Position numbers and translations under genes: made by a program
In this document: positions 35,201 through 42,285 of the stretch, in pieces
How positions within the stretch are numbered: position 1 is the stretch's first letter
Layout: each line of letters starts with the position of its first letter
Notes under the pieces: model-generated
The model's database searches: none
Told to the model about the DNA's origin: nothing
Seen by the model: the letters and a program-made list of their open reading frames with translations, nothing else
Origin: Lingula anatina
Lineage: Eukaryota > Brachiopoda > Lingulata > Lingulida > Lingulidae
Length of the DNA stretch: 42,285 bases
Reading direction: 5' to 3'
NCBI RefSeq assembly: GCF_001039355.2
Contig: NW_019775491.1
Location: forward strand, 633,282-675,566

Positions 35201-37045
35201 TCTATTTTGCTTTTCATTTTACAATGTCATGTTATATGGAAATTAACGTAGACATGCCTTTGAACATGATACCTCTTACAAGTTTCTAAGTAACCCAGTT
35301 TCCATGATATGCCCAATTAAATACCCTTCTCTATGCATTGGCGGCCATTTTGGATTTTGGCACTTTACCATCTGTGGATTCCGGTGGGAAGTTATCTGGG
35401 TTATATTGGCCCGTAACTGGACTGGATTCAGTTGAGAAACCTTTGTTAACATTTTTTCAACTTAGACCGTTCGTTTACTGGACTATATTACAGGCACTTA
35501 ATGGTTAACCCTTATAGCAGAAGAGTTAACCCCACCCCATGCAGAACATCGCAGGTTCCACATGTACAGGTTGTCTCACAAGATGTCAAGTATTGCGCCA
35601 TAAGTCTCATGCGCCCTGCATATATACTTGATTTAAAGTTCTACTAAATGTATGTATTTGTTTTAGGATAAGTTGTTTTGCTGTACGTAAGTTTATATAC
35701 ATGTATCTTTTGCAAATTGTTAAAATTATTTGACACCGCTTGCAAGTGGAAAATGACAACCTAGTAAACCGAAAACAAAATGTAAAAAAAAAAAAAATTC
35801 CAGAGGCCATTTTATTTAACCGATTAGTCACATGGAAATCAGATACGATAAGGGCCCCTGCTGAAGCCTTCCAGCTAGGTCAATGTACTGTGCAAGGTTA
35901 CATTGTGTTTTCTTATTGGAAGAATTCATTTGATGAACTTTCTTCGAGAACGGCATTTCTGCGGCACCCATGTATAAAACGGAATCCATCATCCGCAGCG
36001 TTTCAATCCAGATATTTCTTTGTGCAATAGGTATTTTTCTGTATCTGCCGGTTTCTATTGCGAGTCTTTGTGATGGGAGCGTTCTTTTAAAAATGATTCT
36101 TTAAAACTGACCTAGGATTGGCCTTGTAAGAGTATGCTGCCATGGTACAACAAAAGGTGTCGTTATATAACACGCAAAGAAAACCCATATTCAATGGGTA
36201 GGTAAACAATGTATATACGTCAAGCCAGACTTTGTGCCAGTACTTAAACCAACAAAAAACGTGAGTATTGCTTAAGTGTATCTGCAAACACAGCCCTAAG
36301 TTATTGAAAAAGGGAAAATCTAACAAATAATGGAGGTCATATTATTTTCCATTATTATATTGCTCAAAAAAAGTTACAGAAACACTCGTTATTTAAGATG
36401 CAGACGTTTGAACCATGCCTTCTGTAATTAAAATTTAATAATGCGAAGACAAAGTCATCATTCTGTATTGGATAGCACCGTTTTCCAAGAAAAAAGAATT
36501 TTGCAGTCATCAAAGGTAATAAGTATGATTATTTGCAGCACTATAAAGCGATGCTTGACAATCATTATTTTTGAGTTTTAAGGTATTGGACAGGAAACGG
36601 TCTCTATTATATTTGTTTTTCTAATAGGTGTGTGCCTCTATACGAATGCTTCGAGGTAAAATCCATGCCAATAAAACCAAAGTATATACAGAATGTGTGG
36701 GGCCATGTGCAAAGCCCATGAAAAAAACATCGCTGTACAGGTACAATACTATTTGTAGCTATTTTTAGTGTTCTACATAAAAAAGAACTATTCGCGCGTC
36801 TATATACCGCCAAAAGCACACGCATTGCTTTTATAATATAGCTGATTTGCCACAAGAAAGCATGTATAATATTAACTTTTTAAACTGTCTTAATGTTCAT
36901 AATTCATACTGCACATGACACATTTACATTTAGAAGTATTTTAACTTACATTTAGATTAAACTTACCGGCTTGGACCGCTGAAAATACTATAACGCTAAC
37001 AAGCAGGAACACCAAACGCTGTGCAGTAAACTTTTCACCGCCCAT
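25970..37045 (-). CDS. Laccase-type multicopper oxidase, secreted, 13 exons, 686 aa
   Basis: Secreted or surface copper oxidase that takes electrons from diphenols or related substrates and reduces O2 to water. Exons on the minus strand: 37045-36967, 34545-34454, 33938-33819, 33461-33301, 31486-31265, 30963-30692, 30485-30310, 29039-28901, 27884-27778, 27468-27319, 27104-27006, 26783-26636, 26265-25970. Total 2061 nt, all phases consistent, all GT-AG. Layout: signal peptide, Cys-rich segment typical of animal laccases, then three cupredoxin domains with HWHG, HFYHSH, HALHLHG and HCHFNVH. Length fits animal laccases. Oddities are an axial Gln at the type-1 copper and a hydrophobic C-terminus. 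It lies tail-to-tail with TH, whose product is a plausible substrate source. A ferroxidase role is an alternative. Confidence 0.96.
26636..27884 (-). CDS. Laccase exons 9-12: third cupredoxin domain, copper motif 3
   Basis: Exons 27884-27778, 27468-27319, 27104-27006 and 26783-26636. Exon 9 ([10 protein letters not shown]) joins exon 10 ([10 protein letters not shown]) to give the usual NITF strand. Exon 10 has [13 protein letters not shown]. Exon 11 has [14 protein letters not shown]: His523 should bind type-1 copper, His526 and His528 the cluster. The common Pro after the first His is Ala. Exon 12 includes [20 protein letters not shown], a conserved laccase strand pair. Confidence 0.93.
27885..28900. 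other. Laccase intron 8
   Basis: About 1 kb, AT-rich. The only structure seen is a perfect 9-bp hairpin, AAAACGCTG with its complement, around a 6-base loop at 28137-28160. No coding sequence. Confidence 0.5.
28901..30963 (-). CDS. Laccase exons 6-8: second cupredoxin domain (residues 225-421)
   Basis: Exons 30963-30692, 30485-30310 and 29039-28901. Recognisable pieces are [41 protein letters not shown] and GNYWLKAAG, all typical of the middle domain, which carries no copper ligands. Exon 8 is an acidic linker ([11 protein letters not shown]) toward domain 3 and is poorly conserved. Confidence 0.92.
29647..30220. mobile_element. Possible non-autonomous element with short inverted ends (laccase intron 7)
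   Basis: ACTGAGAATAAAATT at 29648-29662 is matched in reverse by AATTTATTCTCAGT at 30206-30219. The 570 bp between them is more GC-rich than the surrounding intron and is full of GACTCT/AGAGTC words, including GAGTCTTAAGACTC. No ORF and no clear target duplication, so the call is tentative. Confidence 0.35.
31265..33461 (-). CDS. Laccase exons 4-5: first cupredoxin domain, copper motifs 1 and 2
   Basis: Exon 4 (33461-33301) contains [16 protein letters not shown], with His121 and His123 for the type-2/3 cluster. Exon 5 (31486-31265) contains GTHFYHSH, with His165 and His167, then DGLYGALIV. The acceptor of exon 5 (aatacag) is only a few bases from the 17-N gap, but the exon is whole: the split Arg codon (AG|G) restores TTFRYTF, as in other laccases. 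Intron 4 holds a Tc1/mariner relic and the gap. Confidence 0.93.
31494..31535. other. Assembly gap (17 N) followed by a 25-C run
   Basis: Unknown bases sit directly against a homopolymer, suggesting the assembly broke at a long C (G on the gene strand) tract. The true length is unknown. The neighbouring splice acceptor at 31487-31488 is unaffected. Confidence 0.95.
32060..32660 (-). pseudogene. Decayed Tc1/mariner transposase
   Basis: The minus strand from about 32647 starts with a helix-turn-helix region ([25 protein letters not shown]). A deletion then leads to [15 protein letters not shown] with the first catalytic Asp (32440-32442), then [34 protein letters not shown] (second Asp, 32173-32175) and [13 protein letters not shown], after which similarity ends before the last catalytic residue. 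In-frame stops, some at likely CpG decay sites, and missing segments show it is dead. It lies in laccase intron 4, on the same strand as the gene. Terminal repeats were not found. Confidence 0.88.
33781..33812. repeat. TG-rich simple repeat beside laccase exon 3
   Basis: An impure (TG)n tract starting a few bases inside intron 3, immediately after the exon 3 donor on the minus strand (CA/GC-rich on that strand). Confidence 0.8.
33819..37045 (-). CDS. Laccase exons 1-3: signal peptide and Cys-rich N-terminus (residues 1-97)
   Basis: Exon 1 (37045-36967) encodes [10 protein letters not shown] then a hydrophobic run [16 protein letters not shown], a clear signal peptide. Exon 2 (34545-34454) has [18 protein letters not shown]. 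Exon 3 (33938-33819) has [18 protein letters not shown] and [10 protein letters not shown], which are hallmarks of insect and other metazoan laccases. NFT and NLT are glycosylation sequons. Intron 1 is 2.4 kb. Exon 3 is followed immediately by a TG-rich simple repeat in intron 3. Confidence 0.94.
34546..36966. other. Laccase intron 1
   Basis: 2.4 kb separating the signal-peptide exon from the rest. No coding exon needed (phase 1 to phase 1 joins G|AT into Asp). Open frames here are short and unlike known proteins. No transposon recognised. Confidence 0.5.
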
Positions 37046-39368
37046 AATGTCCGTTAACACCCAAACTACATGAACCTTCCTTGCGCGATGTGTGAAGGAC
37101 GGCCTTAACCAGTCTAAGTTGGAGTATTGATTTTACTGGCTTTGTGGCTTTGTTAGAAATAAAAAGCTCCTAACATACGGCGTTAAGTTATGCGATATTT
37201 GTAAGACCCTTTACTAGGTCAGAAAAGCTTACAGCAGCCCGGCTGAATTTACTGTAAATAACAAAAGTGCACAAAGAGATGCATCCTCACTGTCAGAATG
37301 TAGCTTAATTCCACCTTTCCAAAAGCACAAAAAGTTTTTTAAAAGAAGATAATCTGGATACCATGATGACATTGAAAAATATATTTCTTTAACTAGACTT
37401 TAGGCAACCATTTGTTAAAAATGGAAACTATTAGACACACGAAGCCAACACATCAGAAATCGAGGAAGCCTGCATTTACTGTGAGATTTTGGGTAGAAAA
37501 TAAAGTGTATAACCTAACAGCACGCGCACAATATGGGGACTTTGGACTGGGGTTTATCAGGTAGACTAACAGTAGTTGGTTGTTCTTAAAAGTTAACCGT
37601 GTAAGCTTTGGCTCAATGTAAAACAAGCTTAGCCTCGTTTCCGCTTTTGTAGTTCTGAAACTTCCGTTTTCAACCACAGGAACAAAACGTCTGAGCCTCG
37701 ATACAGAACTAAGTCAAACAGACGAGTTTGAAAGAAAAATAGGCAAACAGATTATACAAAATATCAATTGAAAGAAAAAAATAGGCAAGCAAATTGTTAA
37801 TTGAATTCTGGAAATCGGATGGACAAGGTAAATTAATCAACGTTATCTATACTAAGATATTCAATCATGTATAATTGGATGATGTACCTGTAATTGCTAA
37901 AAGGGGATTTTCTTTTAGAGGTTGAGCTGTTCATCATTATTGTAATGTTCTGTATAAAGAGACAAGGGAAAACATTTCACTATCGGAACACTAAAAATGA
38001 AAGAAATGCAAGAGAACGGTTAATAAGGGGTCTAGGATATTAACGAAAAAGTCCAAAACTAATGCAGCTAATTAAATGTCCTATTAACTAAAGGATATGG
38101 TCTAGCAAGCAAAACAATTTTCCAAAGTTTGTAGTCACAGTGTAACACGAGTGACATAATATCAGAGTTTTGGGGCTAAAATTGTCATTTTTTTAATCAA
38201 GATTTTCTCTTAAACAAAAAGCCCTATATTAAAGTGACAACAACGACGATCTGGAACCTCAGATATTTATTCCCCACACTCAATTTTTCACAGAATCTAC
38301 AAGTATTTATATTCTATTTTCCATTCTCATATTTCCCATTCTCATATTACAAAACTCTATTCAATATTTCCTAATTTAATAATTTAAATGAAACTTGTTT
38401 ATGATTTAAAATATTTAAAATATTTTCCGAATTACTCATTTTGGATCCTGTCCAATTCAAGTATGCATGAGTTCTACACGTGTTAAACACGCGCAAATCG
38501 ATAGAAAAATTAACCAATCGGATCCAACTATTTCGGACTCTGAAACGTTCCACCCTTTCCATCTTCGAGAACAGTCTCTACACTCGTTGACACTTTAAGA
38601 AATTTACTTTGTACTCGATAACTTTCTACACATTTGATTCTGTTTTAATTGTTTTGTAATTGCCGAAAGTGTATGTCATTTGCTTTACAACACCTATAAA
38701 TACGATTGAAATAGCTATCTAAAGGTTAGCACAAAGACAAGTAAACTCTGTCAGGATTTTCTCTTATTATTTTTACTTTTGATTTTATTTTGATAAAACA
38801 TGAATTTTACGCAATATATATGGACCTTCCACTTTCAGTATTAATAACTTCAAAAATAAAAGGCCAATCAAAACCCAAGACGCAGTCGACTAGATATTAT
38901 ACTGAAACACAGACACATCAAATTTCATGTCAATCTGACAGGAAAAGAATGAGATATGGGGATTGAAGTTTAGACTATGTTATCAATCTTCAAAGCTGAG
39001 AAATCGCTCATAAACCATTTGGCTCAGGTAATTGGGCTAATTTAGCAAACTAATTGCACCACCACCTTACCTGTTATCATTTTATTGATCGGGAAGGTCT
39101 ATACACCATTACGTGTTAAAATTGTGTTGTTTGTTTCTATCTACATGCCAGAAAGTCTTACTTTTGTACGCAAACTTATTCGCACCACGAAAGCCGCTCT
39201 CCCCTGAGAAATGATTGACAGCTGAGTAGGCCCTACCTACTCCCGTTTCACTGACGTAATTAATCATAATTGTGCCTGACGCAGTAGGAGTCTGTGCACT
39301 ATCTAGGAAGTGTCTAAGGAAGCGCTAACAAACAAAAAGAAAATTACTTGAGGTGCAAGCAGAGGACA
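37046..39368. other. Intergenic region upstream of the laccase gene
   Basis: Contains the laccase promoter region; no clear TATA box was identified on the minus strand. AT-rich with no recognisable coding exon. Toward 39180-39360 the DNA becomes more balanced in composition and includes GTAGGCCCTACCTAC and CTGACGTAATTAATCAT, possibly the promoter of a gene starting at 39369. Confidence 0.45.
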
Positions 39369-39446
39369 ATGCCACCCGTCGCGCGTGGACGCCGCTCCAC
39401 ACACCAAGACGCGAAAATGGAGAAAGCAAAGAAAGAATTACTCCAN
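39369..39446 (+). CDS. Possible first coding exon, cut by an N (unknown gene)
   Basis: An ATG in the context aggacaATGCC opens a basic N-terminus reading MPPVARGRRSTHQDAK then MEKAKKELL, with GC-rich codons unlike the surrounding AT-rich DNA. It reaches CAN at 39444-39446, where N would give CAG (Gln, also an ideal exon end) or CAC/CAT (His). Beyond the N the frame continues only 10 codons (into T-rich sequence) to a stop. I do not recognise the protein. It may be a true 5' exon truncated by a faulty join, or chance. Confidence 0.35.
39446..39446. other. Single N, possible contig junction
   Basis: An isolated ambiguous base between balanced-composition sequence with a candidate exon (left) and AT-rich sequence beginning with a T run (right). 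It may be a base-call ambiguity or a contig join. Confidence 0.6.
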
Positions 39447-39568
39447 GCTCCTTTTTCATTTTTTTTAAAGCAAAACTAAATAATATCAAATTTGTAAATT
39501 AACAAAACTAACTATGCTATCGTAATGTAGTAAAAGATCCCTTACAAAAACAATCTATGCTGCATGCA

Positions 39569-40055
39569 TTAATGTTCAATGTATTTACAAATAGGACAAT
39601 GTGCCACTGTACTGATAGTAAGATCAGAACAAATTCCATTCCTTGTAAATTTAAGAGCAAGTCGTCGAAATCGAGTATACGTCATTTCTCGATCATCATT
39701 CATCAATAATTCATGATAATGCTTAACAGGAATATTCAAACGTCGCAATAATAGTACAGTAACTACAACTAACATAGTAACACTCCATGCATAATATAAA
39801 GATTGAATAATACATTTACCAAAATCTAATGGTATTTGATGCAACATGTATATCATGTAATCTTCAGATATCATCAAATAATGAGCACAGCCAATTAACT
39901 TCATAAAGTCCAACTTCTCGTCTAGGTTATTAAACCTTCCACAAAATGCAAACAAAATTGATTCATTTATCAAATCAGATGAAAACTTAATCTGAAAATT
40001 CGAATCTCTTTGTTGTTTGAAGTATAATTCATTTTTTTCGAAAGCAAAGCAAATA
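39569..40055 (-). CDS. Hypothetical terminal exon encoding a single-pass membrane protein (unknown)
   Basis: The minus-strand frame follows a good acceptor (tttgtgttctttag, exon from 40055, entering after one base) and runs 161 codons to TAA at 39569. It contains one clear hydrophobic helix (SLYYAWSVTMLVVVTVLLL), then a basic segment (RFRRLALKF) and a Cys-containing end (CSDLTISTVAHCPICKY). Codons end overwhelmingly in A or T, unlike the TH, FLVCR and laccase exons. I do not recognise a family and no upstream exon joins convincingly. Confidence 0.45.
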
Positions 40056-40083
40056 CTAAAGAACACAAAATACGTAAATTTTC

Positions 40084-40105
40084 AAAAAAAAAAAAAAAAA
40101 AAAAA
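40084..40105. repeat. Poly(A) run
   Basis: About 22 A on the plus strand, just upstream of the hypothetical minus-strand exon. Confidence 0.9.
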
Positions 40106-40592
40106 CTTAAATGATGATGTCACATATATGTCAAAAATTTAAATGTTATACGCAAATCCATCAATTTCTGCAAAATTAAATAAAACAATAATAAAATTAA
40201 TGATAACCTTCGTTAAACACTCCATGTCTATCATAAAGTCAAGCAAAAATATAAATAAGAAAAGTAATTCTATACAAGTTACTTATACTTAAAATTAAAA
40301 ACACATTCGACATGAAACAAAAAAATATCACCTGAAGGAAGATAATGTAATAACTTTTTTTAAGAAAATGCAATTCTTCATGGATATAGTTCGTATTGAC
40401 ATTTACATCATTAAATGTGTGGCCCAAGAGCAAAGATACTTTTTATCAGTTTTCTCATGAGGATATCGAAATATTTTGCTCTCTTATTATGGCTCTGACA
40501 CATCATATTATACAGTTTTCTCTTTCGGCTGTCATTTAAGACATAGTAGGAATGCACTACGTTAGACAATAGGGTTGATCACTCCCTGTCCA

Positions 40593-40712
40593 ATGAACAA
40601 CACTCACCACAACGTTGCGACCAGCGCATCGCTCATGATGAAGTACATATTCATCTTCATATTTGTCTACACTCTAGCTATCCTCTGTGATGACTATAAG
40701 AGAAACACTTGA
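40593..40712 (+). CDS. Small ORF with a signal-peptide-like N-terminus (doubtful)
   Basis: 39 codons. From the internal Met pair at 40635 it reads MMKYIFIFIFVYTLAILCDD and ends five residues later. A basic start, hydrophobic core and small or polar exit resemble a secretory signal. The segment (about 40575-40710) is compositionally more balanced than its AT-rich neighbours. There is no homology or splice support, so it may be noise. Confidence 0.15.
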   Translation: MNNTHHNVATSASLMMKYIFIFIFVYTLAILCDDYKRNT

Positions 40713-42285
40713 TCATATCAAATTCAATCCACGAATTTTATAAAATTATACCGATAAATAATTAAGTCGCAAAATGTGAGAATCTTCCTCAATGCATATC
40801 AACAGTTTCATGTCATCATCATTAACAAAAGTTAAATACACTGTGCATATAACAATAATCATTTATTCAAACATCTATGACCGACAATCATAATATTGAT
40901 AAACCAAATATATTTATATTTATAATACACCACAAATTTAATACTAAATGGACAATATGCAACACATCATTAACATGCAATAACATTGTAATGTACGTAA
41001 AATACAGCATACTAATAGTAATGATCATGGTTAACACATAATAAAATGTTCATTATTATATATCATAGTAGTGATAGTGATTAAAAATTAATAATAATAT
41101 TCATCAGGGCTTAAGTGTCCTGTAATAGCGTACATCTCGTATACTCCCAATAATAATAATTAACTGAAATTTCTGAAATCATTGAAGTACCAATAAAAAT
41201 GAATCATAAAGTCATTAATATGTTGTGATCGTACACACACTTCTTATACCAAAAGTTCACTCGCAAAGATTAATGCGTTATGTAAATTATAGACACGTGT
41301 AGCAAGTCAAGTCAAATTCAGATTGGATTAAAATTAATCTGCATTGTGATTATATGTTTCGAACTGAATATAGAAAAGTGCACAAGCATGTTTAATGCGC
41401 AAACATGCATAATATTCACTCTTGAATAATTTTCAGGGTTTAAAAGCTGTGAAAAGTGACAATGGGATAACTCGTTCCAAAATAACGTTTTTTGTTTATC
41501 ATAATGTTTATACTTGTCAAGCCATGCCAATGTTTCGACAGATGTAGTCTGTAGATACAAATACTTAAATGAACTTTTCTAAATCATTATAGTTATTACT
41601 TCACTTCGTAATATGAATGGATCTGTGGTTCTAAGTTTCTTCGGCTTATTAATTAATTTTGTTGCGAAATTTTATGATCACTACGGTATAGTAAGCACTA
41701 TATCGTTTACGTATACTTTTTTAAGTAAAGCCACTATTAGTGCCAATTGCCTGACCTTGACAAACAGACCAAATTTCATCACGAGCAATAAGCTCTGTAT
41801 CCCGAATAAATATTTGAGGTGAATCATCTGTAGGAAATATTTCGTCTGCTAGAATAACATCTGCCATACAAGTATATATAGGTTTGCTCTTAATTGTCTC
41901 TTGCTGTTTGAGCCATGTTTAGCAATCTCAAATGATAACATATCTTTGGCAAGAAAATGAGAAAAAAAATTGTGAATATAACTGAAGAAGAGCTGATTCT
42001 GAATTTAAAGGTTCACTAAATAAACCATTGTGTTTCATGTTGAAAATATACATGGTGAATAGAAATATGCAACAAACCAAATTAATGGATATAGCTGTGC
42101 TGTCTAAGTGTTGTTTTGGCAACTTGCCACTTGGGTGGGAAATAAAAATACATCTAAGTTCAAATTGTAAAAGCTAAAAAAAATTGAATGACACATTAAT
42201 GACAACTACTTAAAGATGTCGTTGTTCTAGGGCATTCCGGGGTAATGTCAGTGACTGACTTGTCAAAACATCTCGTCTGTATTTT
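40713..42285. other. AT-rich terminal segment
   Basis: Mostly AT-rich non-coding DNA with AATAATAAT-type low-complexity patches (40840-41160). One weak exon candidate lies on the minus strand at 41420-41548: acceptor atctacag, 43 codons starting TTSVETLAWLDKYKHYDKQK, then a donor-like gtgaat. It has A/T-ending codons and no recognised family. Confidence 0.35.

Noticed and set aside
35740-36030. 96-codon plus-strand ORF in laccase intron 1
   Set aside because: No recognisable motif, contains a lysine run from an A tract, and lies within an intron of a well-supported gene.

Overview
The window is nuclear DNA from an invertebrate animal: AT-rich, intron-dense, with short coding exons bounded by GT-AG splice sites, microsatellites and small DNA transposons. 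A lophotrochozoan, probably a mollusc, is my best guess, because the multicopper oxidase has the metazoan laccase layout (vertebrates lack such laccases) and the tyrosine hydroxylase looks non-vertebrate. The species cannot be fixed from sequence alone.

Three complete protein-coding genes could be assembled exon by exon with consistent phases. (1) Minus strand, 11579 to 630: a 10-exon FLVCR-family major facilitator transporter (488 aa; choline, ethanolamine or heme transport in vertebrate relatives). (2) Plus strand, 15897 to 24623: an 11-exon tyrosine 3-monooxygenase (503 aa) with an N-terminal PKA-type site, an ACT domain, the His-His-Glu iron site and the Asp that separates tyrosine from phenylalanine hydroxylases. 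(3) Minus strand, 37045 to 25970: a 13-exon secreted laccase-type multicopper oxidase (686 aa) with signal peptide, Cys-rich N-terminus, all four copper-ligand motifs and a hydrophobic C-terminal tail.

The FLVCR and TH genes are divergent across 4.3 kb; the TH and laccase genes are convergent, with stop codons only about 1.35 kb apart. TH makes L-DOPA and laccases oxidise catechols to quinones, so two steps of a possible melanin, tanning or adhesive pathway lie side by side. This is the most interesting feature of the locus. A second is the laccase type-1 copper site, whose axial-ligand position is Gln instead of Met/Leu/Phe.

Introns and intergenic DNA hold three related copies of a MITE-like family (about 5.4, 13.1 and 18.2 kb), a separate TA-flanked inverted-repeat element (19.25-19.49 kb), a decayed Tc1/mariner transposase (32.1-32.65 kb), a possible element with short terminal repeats (29.65-30.22 kb) and several microsatellites. 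There is a 17-N gap in laccase intron 4 and a single N at 39446. The segment right of 39446 is AT-rich, has different codon use and is preceded by an ORF that runs straight into the N; it may be a misjoin or foreign sequence and should be treated with caution.
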